A stretch of 64,000 nt of DNA from Leptospira johnsonii (GTDB taxonomy: Bacteria > Spirochaetota > Leptospiria > Leptospirales > Leptospiraceae). The position numbers were made by a program, and so were the translations under genes. Position 1 is the first letter of the stretch, and every line of letters begins with the position of its first letter. The stretch spans positions 336,689 through 400,688 of the forward strand of contig NZ_BFAY01000006.1 in assembly GCF_003112675.1 (NCBI RefSeq), written 5' to 3'. Below, one piece after another: positions 50,311 to 61,935 of the stretch. The notes beneath the pieces are model-generated. The model saw only the letters and a list, made by a program, of their open reading frames with translations. It was not told the origin of the DNA and ran no database searches.

Positions 50311-51620
50311 GTTCCCATCATGTCGTATTCGTAGAAGGATTCGATTTTCACTTTTCCGATTGTTCCCGGTTTCAAGGAAGGATCTTCCACATAAACCACT
50401 TCGTCTATCTCGGGAGCGTCTTGCAATCGTCTGACAATTGCTGTATTTCCTTCCAGTCCATCTACAATCGCAGTATAAGTTTTGCCTATCCTGGACTCGT
50501 GGATCTCTTGGAGGATTTTCAAATGAGCGTCTCGGATCAGATTGATCCTTTTCGCCTTCTCCTTATCGGAAACAGTTTGGGTCAGATCCGCACCCTTTGT
50601 TCCTTCTTGTGGAGAATAAGAGAATAAATTCAGTTTTTCCGGACGAGTCTCTTCTACAAATCTTAAGATCTCATCCACATCCTCTCCGGTTTCGCCAGGA
50701 AATCCTAAGATGAAAGATGTTCTGATCTCCAGATCAGGTCTTACGTCTCTAGCGAGAGAATATAGATCCCTAAATTGGGAATATCCACCGCTTCTATTCA
50801 TGTTTTTTAATACTCTTTCGGAAACATGTTGGAGTGGAGATTCCAAATAAGGAGCAATCTTAGGAATTTCTCCCATAAGTCTCAGGATCTTTTCAGTTTT
50901 CTTATCAGGATATAAATATAATAATCTTAATATTTCCAGGTTATCTACTTCTGAGACTGCTTTGATCATATCTAGAAGTTTGTCAGAGTCCTTCCCGTAA
51001 TACACAGTATCCTGGGAAACTAGACAGATTTCTTTTGCGCCGGCCGCAATCGCTCTTTTTGTATCTTTCAGGATCTCATCCAAAGGAGAATCCACAAATT
51101 TTCCGCGAAGAGAAGGGATGATACAGAAAGCACAACCTCTATTACAACCATCTGAAACTTTCACATAGGCGTAAGGTTTGGAATAGTTTTCAATCTCAGG
51201 AGAAAGTTTCATTCTCTCCACGATATCAGAATTGAATTCGATCTTAGCGGGAGAAGAAAGATCTCTACGGAAAGCTTCTTTAATGATCTTTCCAGCTTGG
51301 GAATATTTTCCAGTCCCAAAAACCAGATCCACTTCCGGGATTTCTGCGGAAATATCCTTAGGATATCTTTCTGCAAAACATCCTACAACGACTAGTTTCT
51401 GGCCCTCTTGCTTTTTAGCGTGGGCCGCGCCAAGTATGGTCTGGATGGTTTCTTCTGTTGCGGAGCGGATAAAAGTACAGGTATTGATCAGATGGAAATC
51501 GGACTCTTCCGGTTTTGTAGCCGGAAGAAAACCTTCTTCCAAAAGGGAATGGTGCATGCTCATGGAGTCCACGGTATTTTTGGGACATCCAAGAGTGGTG
51601 ATGTAGAACTTTTTATCCAA
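50295..51620 (-). CDS. rimO: ribosomal protein S12 methylthiotransferase RimO
   Basis: Adds a methylthio group to Asp of ribosomal protein S12 with two [4Fe-4S] clusters. The 441-residue protein has the N-terminal cluster Cys beginning FYITTLGCPKNTVDSM, the radical-SAM CNRGCAFC in KVSDGCNRGCAFCIIPSLRG, and a C-terminal TRAM domain. The GCPKNTVDS form is RimO-type and not MiaB-type. It starts 8 bases after the rodZ-like stop. Confidence 0.95.
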   Translation of the reverse strand: MDKKFYITTLGCPKNTVDSMSMHHSLLEEGFLPATKPEESDFHLINTCTFIRSATEETIQTILGAAHAKKQEGQKLVVVGCFAERYPKDISAEIPEVDLVFGTGKYSQAGKIIKEAFRRDLSSPAKIEFNSDIVERMKLSPEIENYSKPYAYVKVSDGCNRGCAFCIIPSLRGKFVDSPLDEILKDTKRAIAAGAKEICLVSQDTVYYGKDSDKLLDMIKAVSEVDNLEILRLLYLYPDKKTEKILRLMGEIPKIAPYLESPLQHVSERVLKNMNRSGGYSQFRDLYSLARDVRPDLEIRTSFILGFPGETGEDVDEILRFVEETRPEKLNLFSYSPQEGTKGADLTQTVSDKEKAKRINLIRDAHLKILQEIHESRIGKTYTAIVDGLEGNTAIVRRLQDAPEIDEVVYVEDPSLKPGTIGKVKIESFYEYDMMGTWLET

Positions 51621-51628
51621 ACGAAGCC

Positions 51629-52759
51629 TTACTCGCCCAACTCCTTAATGATAAACTGTGTGCTATCGTAAGGGTTTGGTGTTTTTATATAAACTTTCTT
51701 CACTAATTTTCCGGGGCGTCCTAAGACCACTTTCGGTTTTCCGTTTTGGATCATCTCCACTGCGGAACCGTCTCCTACTTTGATCTCCAGACGATCTTTC
51801 GCTTCTAGAGCTTTGTTCTCTCCACCTTGTACAAGACCTCTAAATCCCATCTGACCGTCTATGATGAACTCTGCATAGCTTGGTTTAGAGAAAAATAATG
51901 TAACTTGGATCGGAACATCACCTAAAGTTTTGGTGGAATCCTCTCCCTGAGGATTGGGCTGAACCGTAGTGCCACCTTGTCTTTCTTCTTCGCTTAAGGA
52001 AACTAAAACCTTTGCAGAACTTCCAGTAACACTTTGAGCGGCAATTCGGATACTTCTACGTAAAGAAGAGATCTCCGGAATAGAATAGCTGAGAACTTTT
52101 TCCTGTCCTTCGGATAATCTGAACTTATAAACAGTTAGCTCAGGATACACATTAAAAGCAAGAACTGCAGTATTTGTATCAGACCCTTGTTCCACGGAAG
52201 AAATGAAAAGTTTACACTGCTGATTAGACGCACTAAAACTCACACCTTGGTTCGCAGTTAAGATAAAACTTTCAGGTCTCGTCTCAGGAACGGAACGATT
52301 GATGAAATCAATATTTTCAGGGATCTCCAACCTTCTTCCACTTTCTTCAGCTACATCGTCACCGGAAGAAGATCCGTCAATAAAGGTATAGAGTAGAACC
52401 GCAGCAATTGCTACCATCAGAACTGAGATCGCGGTGATCAGTTTGTTCTTATCGAAATTTAGATCATAATAAAAGCTGGAAGTAGGTTTGGTCAACTCTT
52501 CCAAAGGAGCCTGGGATTCTTCTATCTTCTCCCCTCTGTATAAATTGATCAGCATCCCCGTATCTAATTTTAAGTAACTACCATAGTTTTTTAGAAACCC
52601 TATGGTAAAAGTTTCTCCCGGAAACTGAGCATAGTCCTCTGTCTCCAATGCAAGAATGTACTTAACGGAAATATTCGTATCCTTGGATACGTCCTTTACA
52701 GTGAGCTTTTTTTCTTCCCTAGCCTCTCTAAGGATTTGCCCTACTCGCTTCTGATTCAA
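51629..52759 (-). CDS. RodZ-like protein (HTH plus membrane anchor)
   Basis: RodZ links the MreB cytoskeleton to cell-wall synthesis. The 376-residue protein has an N-terminal Cro-type HTH (residues 6-70: [38 protein letters not shown]), a single transmembrane segment (about 106-125) and a periplasmic beta-rich part (about 160-376). This matches the RodZ layout; the C-terminal end is longer and not clearly RodZ's own domain, so the name is used with care. lolA is 25 bases upstream and rimO 8 bases downstream. Confidence 0.8.
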   Translation of the reverse strand: MNQKRVGQILREAREEKKLTVKDVSKDTNISVKYILALETEDYAQFPGETFTIGFLKNYGSYLKLDTGMLINLYRGEKIEESQAPLEELTKPTSSFYYDLNFDKNKLITAISVLMVAIAAVLLYTFIDGSSSGDDVAEESGRRLEIPENIDFINRSVPETRPESFILTANQGVSFSASNQQCKLFISSVEQGSDTNTAVLAFNVYPELTVYKFRLSEGQEKVLSYSIPEISSLRRSIRIAAQSVTGSSAKVLVSLSEEERQGGTTVQPNPQGEDSTKTLGDVPIQVTLFFSKPSYAEFIIDGQMGFRGLVQGGENKALEAKDRLEIKVGDGSAVEMIQNGKPKVVLGRPGKLVKKVYIKTPNPYDSTQFIIKELGE

Positions 52760-52784
52760 TTTCGCTCTCCTATCCTAGGAAGAT

Positions 52785-53516
52785 TTATTCTTCCGAAACC
52801 AAGGGGTTATTTACGATTTTAGAATTACCATCCGGACGGAAATTAAATACTCCATCCTCGATATCTGCATTCGGATCTACTCCGAAAAATTCCACAGTGG
52901 TCGTCTTGCCTCTTCCGTCACTTGCAACAGCCTTCTTAATGAAAGAAGTTTGAGCATCCACATAAAGAGTCATAGTCTCGTAACCGCCGATCTTCTCTCT
53001 TTGTTCCAAAGCCAATACAAAATATTGGCGATTGTCTTTAGGAGAGATCTGAGGTTGTTCTATGGATTCGAATTTATAATGATACTTTCTGAAAATCCTG
53101 GAAAGGCCTTCCTCCGTCATAGGAGAAAAAATGGGACCAGATTTATTAGATTTATTTAATGTAAGGTCTTGTTTACCTGCGGCATTCAACCTTTTGATGA
53201 AGATCCAAAGAGTTTTGCCGTCGGAAACGATCTCGTCCCCGGAAGGATCCGAGAATTCGTATTTGATCTTTCCGCCCTTCTTATAATAGCAGACACCTTT
53301 TTTAGTGACCACTTTTTTGTTCGCTTCCGTTTGGATCACGAAATCAGCCTTATACGATTTCAGGTCCGAAAAAGTTTTTCTGACTTTTTTAACCACTTCC
53401 GAAGGGGAATTCCAATGGTGTTTCGCGGAAGACTGAGCGCCCAGGGAGAAGCTGCCGAATAAAACGACAAGGCCGAGGGCTATAAATATAGAACGATTGC
53501 TTCTGGTATCTTTCAT
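52785..53516 (-). CDS. LolA-like periplasmic lipoprotein carrier
   Basis: Carries lipoproteins from LolCDE to the outer membrane. The 243-residue protein has a signal peptide (to about FSLGAQ), then the LolA/LolB half-barrel: [48 protein letters not shown] and [16 protein letters not shown]. It is divergent from E. coli LolA, so a related outer-membrane lipid-handling role is possible. It lies 102 bases after ftsK; that gap holds a CCCGG-type hairpin (53585-53610) but no gene. Confidence 0.85.
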   Translation of the reverse strand: MKDTRSNRSIFIALGLVVLFGSFSLGAQSSAKHHWNSPSEVVKKVRKTFSDLKSYKADFVIQTEANKKVVTKKGVCYYKKGGKIKYEFSDPSGDEIVSDGKTLWIFIKRLNAAGKQDLTLNKSNKSGPIFSPMTEEGLSRIFRKYHYKFESIEQPQISPKDNRQYFVLALEQREKIGGYETMTLYVDAQTSFIKKAVASDGRGKTTTVEFFGVDPNADIEDGVFNFRPDGNSKIVNNPLVSEE

Positions 53517-53618
53517 TCTCAGGTAATGCAGGGATTTTTTTCCAGGATGGCGAGTATCCGCCCCCCTGTCACTTGGTTTCTTTTCCCGGCCTGGAAATTC
53601 CTAGACCGGGTCGAATTT

Positions 53619-56423
53619 TTAAGCGGACCTTAAAATTTCCCGTCCCTTAGATCCCAGGATTGGAGAAACGTATCCCCTTTCTTCCATTAATTCCATGATC
53701 CGAGCGGCCCGATTATAGCCGATTTTCAAACGTCTTTGCAAGTAGCTCGCGCTCGCCTTTCTATCGGTTCTTACGATTTCCCAGGCCTTATCGAATAGCT
53801 CCTCGTCCATCTCTTCTGCAGATTCGGATTCAACTTCTTCTTCGAGATCGAAGTCTACGTAGGTAGGAGCTCCATATTTTTTGGCCTCTTCTACTATCTT
53901 CTCTATCTCTTCTTCCGAAATGAATGGAGCTTGGATCCTTGCCAGGTCGGCGGAAGTAGGAGACTTGTACAACATATCTCCTTTTCCAAGAAGAGATTCC
54001 GCACCGTTCATATCCAGAATGATCTTGGAGTCCGTTTTTTGGGCCACATGGAACGCGATCCTTGCTGGACAGTTCGCCTTGATAAGACCGGTGATCACAT
54101 CTACGGAAGGTCTTTGGGTCGCCATCACTAAGTGGATCCCCACCGCTCTGGACTTCTGGCTGATACGAGTGATCGCATCTTCCAGGTCTTTACCGGAAAC
54201 CATCATCAGGTCCGCAAGCTCATCGATGAACACCACAAGATAAGGCATTTTATTATAACCTTCTTTGTGGTAATGTTCTTCTACCTTCTCATTATAAGAA
54301 CGGAAATCCCTACACTTCAATTGGGAAACAGCCTCATAACGCGCTTCCATTTCTTGGATCACCCAAGAAAGTGACTTGGTTGCCTTACGTGCATCTTTGA
54401 TCACAGGCATAAGAAGGTGAGGAATATCCTCGAACAAAGTAAGCTCCACCATCTTAGGGTCTATCATGATAAAGCGAACTTCTTCCGGAGAAAGATTTAA
54501 GACCAGAGAAGCGATCATTGCATTTAAACAAACAGATTTACCGGAACCGGTAGTTCCCGCTACAAGCAAGTGAGGAAGTTTATTCAGATCGATCGATACA
54601 AGTTTACCAGAGATATCCTTACCGATGACTATGTTCAGATCTTTTTTAGGTTTAGGAGCTAAAGAAGAACGTAATATATCTCCTAAGAAAACATCCTCTC
54701 TATGTTTATTTGGAACCTCGATACCGATCGTGGATTTACCAGGAATAGGAGCAACGATACGTATATTTTTAACCGCAAGATACATCCTAAGCTCGTCGGT
54801 TAGAGAAGTGATCCTTCCTAGTTTTACCCCAGGAGGAGGAGTAACTTCATAACGAGTAATGATAGGACCTCTTTCCCAACCCACGACCTTAGCTTCGTAA
54901 CCGTAAACTTTCAGTGCATTCTCGATCTCGAATGCCACCTTTTCTGATTCTACCTTGAAAAGTGCATCCTGGACTTTTGTAGGATTGCTCTTCAAACGGT
55001 TTAGAGGAATATGATATACAGATCGTTTAGAATGGAATACCGGCACCATAGAAACAGGAGGAAAAGGAAGTTCAGATTGTTTCGGCTTCTCTTGTTTCTT
55101 TTCAAGAGCGACTGTAGGAACTACAACAGGAGTAGAAGGTAACGTACTTGGAATGCCCACCTCCGGCGCTTCAATCGCCTTAGGTTCCTCAACTTCTAAA
55201 ATATCTTCCAGTTCGTCGGATTCTTCTGCTTCTTTCTCGTATTCTTCTTCCGAGTTTTCGAGTTCTACTAAAGAATCTTCCTCTTCTGTCCAGTCTTCTA
55301 ATTCTTCGCCGTCTTCTTCCTGGGAGTCTTCTGCTTCAGGAACCGCAGATAGGACTTCTTCTTTCTGGAAAGAAGGAATCTTAGAAGTTTCACTTCTAAG
55401 ATCCAGGATCTCCCATGCTTTTTTAGAAACGGTAGGAACTTCTTCTTTTCTTTCCTGAACTCCATATACCTTATCCACGAGACGAGTAGATGCACTTTGG
55501 AATTGGAAGATCTTTCTATCTTCCTCAAAAAAGCCCTGAAGAAGACCTGAATTTTTATATTGCACGTTAGATTCTTTTAGGTCTGCAACCTTAAAACCGC
55601 CTTTTGCCTTTTGGATATAAGATTCCAAATTCGCAGGACTTTTCACTGGATTTTGTTTTTCCGAAGAATGTCCCGAAACTTCTCTGCGAAACCAAGGAGG
55701 CACATTATCTTCCGAAATTTCCGTATCGGTTTGTTTCCGAGAACTTACGGAATTCATCATTCCCGCCAAACCAGTGGACCAATCTGCAGATTTGGTTTTA
55801 GGAAAGATTGGATCGTAATTTTGGATTTCTTCTTCTTTTTTAGTTCTTCCATTCATATAACCGGAAAGCCATTGCTCCTTCCAGTCCCGACCGCTTTGTG
55901 CAAGAAGCCTTCCTAAAAAATGGACCGGAGATTCGTTCAGATAAACAAGTATGCCGTAAAAATAGACCACGAAATGGATCAGAAGTCTTCCAGTAGCACC
56001 AAGAAGATATTCCAAAGCCACTGCTAATGCTTGGCCCAAAACACCGCCGTTAGATGCAAATGGGACAGTGGAAACATTTCCGAAAACGTTCAGACTCACC
56101 GCGACTGCGAGTAAGAATAACGGAATGGTAAGAAGTTTGTTGGTAATATCCTGGGCAGGTTTCGCAAGAAGGATCCCGCCTGTAAGGATCAACATGATCC
56201 CAGGAACAAAGGAAGCATTCCCGAATAGATACAAAAATCCCCAGGAAAGATAATGGCCCAACCTTCCGAAAAGATTAGCCTGCACCCCATTTTCAGCAAT
56301 GGTAAAAGAACCCAAGGAAAGTGTCAGAAAAATCCCGGTAAAAAGCAGAAGATACGGCAATGCCGCCCGGCCCTTTTCCCAAATCGCTATGTTTTGTCCG
56401 ACTATTTGGTCCTTTCTATCCAT
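53619..56423 (-). CDS. ftsK: DNA translocase FtsK
   Basis: Pumps and resolves chromosome ends at division. The 934-residue protein has N-terminal membrane helices (about 20-170), a long linker including an acidic Ser/Glu/Asp block (about 375-425), and the motor: Walker [17 protein letters not shown], Walker [19 protein letters not shown]. The C-terminal gamma winged helix ([32 protein letters not shown]) reads KOPS-type DNA. It is followed by lolA and starts 80 bases after dut. Confidence 0.95.
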   Translation of the reverse strand: MDRKDQIVGQNIAIWEKGRAALPYLLLFTGIFLTLSLGSFTIAENGVQANLFGRLGHYLSWGFLYLFGNASFVPGIMLILTGGILLAKPAQDITNKLLTIPLFLLAVAVSLNVFGNVSTVPFASNGGVLGQALAVALEYLLGATGRLLIHFVVYFYGILVYLNESPVHFLGRLLAQSGRDWKEQWLSGYMNGRTKKEEEIQNYDPIFPKTKSADWSTGLAGMMNSVSSRKQTDTEISEDNVPPWFRREVSGHSSEKQNPVKSPANLESYIQKAKGGFKVADLKESNVQYKNSGLLQGFFEEDRKIFQFQSASTRLVDKVYGVQERKEEVPTVSKKAWEILDLRSETSKIPSFQKEEVLSAVPEAEDSQEEDGEELEDWTEEEDSLVELENSEEEYEKEAEESDELEDILEVEEPKAIEAPEVGIPSTLPSTPVVVPTVALEKKQEKPKQSELPFPPVSMVPVFHSKRSVYHIPLNRLKSNPTKVQDALFKVESEKVAFEIENALKVYGYEAKVVGWERGPIITRYEVTPPPGVKLGRITSLTDELRMYLAVKNIRIVAPIPGKSTIGIEVPNKHREDVFLGDILRSSLAPKPKKDLNIVIGKDISGKLVSIDLNKLPHLLVAGTTGSGKSVCLNAMIASLVLNLSPEEVRFIMIDPKMVELTLFEDIPHLLMPVIKDARKATKSLSWVIQEMEARYEAVSQLKCRDFRSYNEKVEEHYHKEGYNKMPYLVVFIDELADLMMVSGKDLEDAITRISQKSRAVGIHLVMATQRPSVDVITGLIKANCPARIAFHVAQKTDSKIILDMNGAESLLGKGDMLYKSPTSADLARIQAPFISEEEIEKIVEEAKKYGAPTYVDFDLEEEVESESAEEMDEELFDKAWEIVRTDRKASASYLQRRLKIGYNRAARIMELMEERGYVSPILGSKGREILRSA

Positions 56424-56503
56424 ACTCCCTAAGCATCGGCAGAAAATCGAAATCCGAAAAGAGACTTAATATGGGAAAAAGGGATGCAGAGTGGAAAAAA
56501 GGG

Positions 56504-56938
56504 TCAGAAACCTGTACTACCGAAGCCGCCTGCTCCCCTTTCGGATTCAGGAAGTTCGTTCACCAATTCCCAATCGGTATGCCAGGTGCGGCGGATCAAA
56601 AGTTGGGCGATCCTGGTTTTGTCTTCTAAAATATAGGGTTCTTTTCCCAGATTGAGAAGAGGAACCATAAGTTCTCCTCTATAATCTGAATCGATCGTGC
56701 CGGGAGTATTCGGAATGAGGATCTTAAATTTAGTAGAAAATCCTGAGCGGGGTCTGATCTCAAAATGAAATCCTTCCGGAATAGCAAAAGAAAGTCCTGT
56801 AGGAACTAAAACAACTTCTCCCACTGGTAGTTCCAAATTGGAATCTAAACATGCGGAAATATCGTAACCGGCGGAACCGGATGTTTTGATCTCCGGTAGG
56901 AGGGCCTTCTCTTTTAACTTTTTAACCGGGATTTTCAT
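56504..56938 (-). CDS. dut: dUTP diphosphatase
   Basis: Hydrolyses dUTP to dUMP to keep uracil out of DNA. The five motifs are in order: SAGYDISACLD, PRSGFSTKFKI, NTPGTIDSDYRGELMVPLLN, TRIAQLLI and the C-terminal ERGAGGFGSTGF with the active-site-closing arm. 144 residues, normal. It begins one base after the M16 peptidase stop. Confidence 0.96.
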   Translation of the reverse strand: MKIPVKKLKEKALLPEIKTSGSAGYDISACLDSNLELPVGEVVLVPTGLSFAIPEGFHFEIRPRSGFSTKFKILIPNTPGTIDSDYRGELMVPLLNLGKEPYILEDKTRIAQLLIRRTWHTDWELVNELPESERGAGGFGSTGF

Positions 56939-56939
56939 A

Positions 56940-58232
56940 TTAGTACGAGTAGGATCCGAAAATGGATTTGATCTTTTGTTCTTCTTTAACTTTTAATTTT
57001 GCCAAAACAGAAAGATGTAATGTAGGAAGTGCGAATATTCTTCTGACGGTTTGATTGATCTCTTCTTTCGTTACGGAATGGATCTCTTTGATCCGATCTT
57101 GTAAAGAATTGTATTTTCCGTAATACAGTTCTTGGAAAGCGATATTATTCATTCTACTTTCTGTATGTTCGTAACCGATAGAAAGACTTCCCTCGTGGTT
57201 GGTTTTAGCGTCTTTCAATTCTTGGGAAGTCACTCCCTTATCCACGAAAAGTTTTAATTCTTCCAAGATTAGTTCAAGACTTTCCGCAAATCTTTCCTTG
57301 GAAGTGGAACATACGATCGAATTGATCCCTACGTCACGATAAGAAGAAGGATAACTTGTGATATGATAACAAAGTCCTTTTTCTTCCCGCACCTTTTGGA
57401 ATAAACGAGAAGACATTCCCCCGCCTAATACATGAGTGAGAAGAGAAAGTCTAGTAGCGTCGTGGAAATTGCGAGGAAAACCTTCTCCGCCTAAAATAAA
57501 ATAGGCCTGTTCCGTTTCCTTATTCCCCTTGCGGAAATATCCGAATTCTTTTTTAGGAGTTTCGAATGTTCCTTCTTTTCCTTTTTTAGAAGAATGAGAG
57601 AAGTATTTGGAAACCAGATCAAAAACAAACTCAGGTTCGTAATTTCCGGAAAGAGAAAGTATCATATTCTCCGGATGATAATAGGTCTCGTAAAATTTTC
57701 GAAGACTGGAAGGAGTCACTCCTCGGATAGAAGACTCTGTTCCGATAATATCTCTTCCTAAAGAATTTCCTGAAAATAGATTATTATAATAAAAATCGTG
57801 GATCGCATCTTCCGGAGAATCTTCATAACCTTTCATTTCTTCCAAGACAACTTCCGCTTCCGTGCGGATATCCTGGTCCCTAAACAAAGGATGGAACATC
57901 ATATCTGAAAGTAATTCCAATCCGAGTTCCAGATCTCTGGAAGCTAAGGTTGCATGAAAGTAAGTATATTCTCTGGAAGTGGCTGCGTTGGAGTAAGCTC
58001 CTACTCTTTCCCAATCTTCCGCTTGTTGTTTTGCAGTACGCTTTTCTGTGTCTTTGAAAAGCATATGCTCTAGGAAATGGCAGTAACCAGCATTCTCCAA
58101 AGTCTCAGACCTGGATCCCACTTTTACGTACACTCCCATAGACACGCTTACGGAATAAGGAGCTCTTTGGAACAAGACCACAAGTCCATTCCCTAAAGTT
58201 TTTTTATGATTTTTTTCTTCCAGAAAAACCAA
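56940..58232 (-). CDS. M16 family zinc peptidase
   Basis: Pitrilysin/processing-peptidase type. The 430-residue protein has the inverted zinc motif HFLEH (residues 52-56) and the third ligand Glu in AEVVLEEMKGYED, plus the typical HVLGGGMSSRLFQKVREEKGLCY substrate segment. Start codon is TTG 58232 (MVFLEEKNH), 10 bases after a perfect hairpin downstream of pnp. Targets in bacteria are not clear; it may cut signal or leader peptides. Confidence 0.92.
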   Translation of the reverse strand: MVFLEEKNHKKTLGNGLVVLFQRAPYSVSVSMGVYVKVGSRSETLENAGYCHFLEHMLFKDTEKRTAKQQAEDWERVGAYSNAATSREYTYFHATLASRDLELGLELLSDMMFHPLFRDQDIRTEAEVVLEEMKGYEDSPEDAIHDFYYNNLFSGNSLGRDIIGTESSIRGVTPSSLRKFYETYYHPENMILSLSGNYEPEFVFDLVSKYFSHSSKKGKEGTFETPKKEFGYFRKGNKETEQAYFILGGEGFPRNFHDATRLSLLTHVLGGGMSSRLFQKVREEKGLCYHITSYPSSYRDVGINSIVCSTSKERFAESLELILEELKLFVDKGVTSQELKDAKTNHEGSLSIGYEHTESRMNNIAFQELYYGKYNSLQDRIKEIHSVTKEEINQTVRRIFALPTLHLSVLAKLKVKEEQKIKSIFGSYSY

Positions 58233-58242
58233 TGGTAGACAT

Positions 58243-58263
58243 CCGGCGAAAAGTTTTCGCCGG
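58243..58263 (-). other. perfect hairpin between pnp and the M16 gene
   Basis: CCGGCGAAAA and TTTTCGCCGG pair with a single spacer base, a very stable stem. On the minus strand it ends about 10 bases before the TTG start of the M16 gene and lies 12 bases after the pnp stop. It may act on read-through or on translation; there is no T run after it in the minus direction. Confidence 0.55.
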
Positions 58264-58275
58264 TCTTATTCGTTT

Positions 58276-60363
<2,088 letters not shown>

Positions 60364-60373
60364 GAAGGACTCC

Positions 60374-60640
60374 TTACTTACGGAGTCCGAGAGTTTCAAT
60401 TAGCTTTTTGTAACGTTCTAGATCTTGGCGTTTTAGATATTCCAATAATTTTTTACGTTTGCTTACTAATTTAAGAAGGCCTGTTTTAGAATGAAAATCT
60501 TTCTTATGAGTTTTAAAATGCTCGTTAAGATCTTTGATTTGAGCATCTAGGAGGGCGACTTGAACTTCCGTTGAACCGGTGTCCCCCTTTCCTTTTGCAA
60601 ATGTGGAAATAATTTGCTTCTTTTGTTCCGTAGTTACCAT
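60374..60640 (-). CDS. rpsO: 30S ribosomal protein S15
   Basis: Binds 16S rRNA early in 30S assembly and, in E. coli, regulates its own mRNA. The 88-residue protein shows [34 protein letters not shown] and [19 protein letters not shown], the S15 core. Normal length. A short GGGGGC/GCCCCC hairpin (60669-60683) lies in the gap to truB upstream and could take part in regulation. pnp follows 10 bases downstream. Confidence 0.97.
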   Translation of the reverse strand: MVTTEQKKQIISTFAKGKGDTGSTEVQVALLDAQIKDLNEHFKTHKKDFHSKTGLLKLVSKRKKLLEYLKRQDLERYKKLIETLGLRK

Positions 60641-60668
60641 AGTTTGATTGTACCTGTTGCCAATTTTC

Positions 60669-60683
60669 GGGGGCCTAGCCCCC
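60669..60683 (-). other. short GC hairpin between truB and rpsO
   Basis: GGGGGC and GCCCCC pair perfectly around a 3-base loop 28 bases before the rpsO start. Without a T run it is not a classic terminator; it could be part of the S15 mRNA leader. Confidence 0.45.
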
Positions 60684-60691
60684 TGTCCAAG

Positions 60692-61618
60692 CTAAATTTT
60701 AGAAAAGACCTTCAAATATTTATAGGAAAGGCTGCCAGGAAGTCCATCCCTCCTGCAATATGCCAAAATCTCTCCTTCCGGAGAGGTAAGTAGGAACTCC
60801 TGAGCCGGGACCCAGTCCAATTTGATCTTTTTGCCGTGAAAAACGTCTTTTACCTCGGTACTTGGGATCTCTACCGAAGGAATGTCCAGGATCTCTTCCG
60901 GGGGATGTATGATTGCTTTTCCGAGTAACAACGCCTCGTAGGTGTCCGCCTGCTCCAGCTTAAGTTTTCCCACCTTGGTCCGGTTCAAAGACTTGAGACA
61001 CATTGGAATCCCAACTTCTGCCCCTATGTCCATTACAAGCTTACGGATATAAGTCCCGCCTGAAACTCTGGTCCTCAATTTGAAACCTTCTGGGCAGAAT
61101 TCTCCTGCTTCGAATTCGAATATTTTGATCTTACGAATGCTTGGTGGAACAGAAATTCCTTCTCTGAATAACTTTGCTCTTCTCTGTCCTTGGACCTTCA
61201 ATGCGGAAACTTCAGGCGCTATCTGTTCTTCCCAACTGGAAACCTTAGAAAGCACTTCTTCCAATTTGGGCAAAGATTCTTGGTACCAATTTTGGACCTT
61301 AGAAGTTTCCCAGTCCTCTACTACAAGACCTTCTCTATCCCCAGAGTCAGTGGAGAAGCCGAACTGCACCTCCGCCTCATACTCTTTATCTTTACCTAAA
61401 AATACTTGGGAGAAGCTGGTTGAAGTTCCGACAGGAAGCACCATTAAACCGGAGGCTGCCTTGTCCAAGGTACCTGTATGTCCTACTTTTTTGAGTCCAA
61501 GGGCCTTTTTGGCTTTTAAAACCAGATCGGAAGAGGTCATTCCAACCGGTTTATCCAAGAGGAGAAATCCGAATTCAGTCCGGATTTGTTGGTTTTCTCG
61601 TAAGTCGGAGGGATTCAT
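60692..61618 (-). CDS. truB: tRNA pseudouridine(55) synthase
   Basis: Makes pseudouridine 55 in the T loop of tRNA. The 308-residue protein has LLLDKPVGMTSSDLVLKAKK, the catalytic Asp motif GHTGTLDKAASGLMVLPVG, and RVSGGTYIRKLVMDIG. In the usual GTLDP-type motif the Pro is Lys here. Its ATG at 61618 lies 44 bases inside the rbfA end in another frame; no later start fits before the conserved LLLDKPVG. Confidence 0.93.
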   Translation of the reverse strand: MNPSDLRENQQIRTEFGFLLLDKPVGMTSSDLVLKAKKALGLKKVGHTGTLDKAASGLMVLPVGTSTSFSQVFLGKDKEYEAEVQFGFSTDSGDREGLVVEDWETSKVQNWYQESLPKLEEVLSKVSSWEEQIAPEVSALKVQGQRRAKLFREGISVPPSIRKIKIFEFEAGEFCPEGFKLRTRVSGGTYIRKLVMDIGAEVGIPMCLKSLNRTKVGKLKLEQADTYEALLLGKAIIHPPEEILDIPSVEIPSTEVKDVFHGKKIKLDWVPAQEFLLTSPEGEILAYCRRDGLPGSLSYKYLKVFSKI

Positions 61619-61928
61619 CTAAACCTTGGATATATTCTTCGTCCCAAACAAAACTCATCTTGGGTGTCATCCTAAGATTAAGTTTTGTGGAAAGAGTCGC
61701 GGCAAATTTACCCGCTGCACTATTTAATCCAGCGAGTAATTTTTCCTTTTTTTTGTCCGTACAGATAGCTGTGACGTACACCTTTAGATTTTTGGAATCG
61801 TCCGAGAGTTCCGATCTGTGAACGGAAACCATATGGACCCGAGGGTCCTTGACTTTTCCGGCCAGGATCATCATGGCGACGGTCCGAACCGTCTCCGCTT
61901 CGATTTTCCTTTTACGGATCGGATTCAC
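61575..61928 (-). CDS. rbfA: ribosome-binding factor A
   Basis: Cold-shock factor that helps mature the 30S subunit by acting on the 16S 5' helix. The 117-residue protein carries MNPIRKRKIEAETVRTVAMM, GKVKDPRVHMVSVHRSELSDD and LNLRMTPKMSFVWDEEY, the KH-fold RbfA blocks. The stop overlaps the truB start by 44 bases and it lies 7 bases after infB, so infB-rbfA-truB is an operon. Confidence 0.93.
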   Translation of the reverse strand: MNPIRKRKIEAETVRTVAMMILAGKVKDPRVHMVSVHRSELSDDSKNLKVYVTAICTDKKKEKLLAGLNSAAGKFAATLSTKLNLRMTPKMSFVWDEEYIQGLDESLRLTRKPTNPD

Positions 61929-61935
61929 TCTAACT

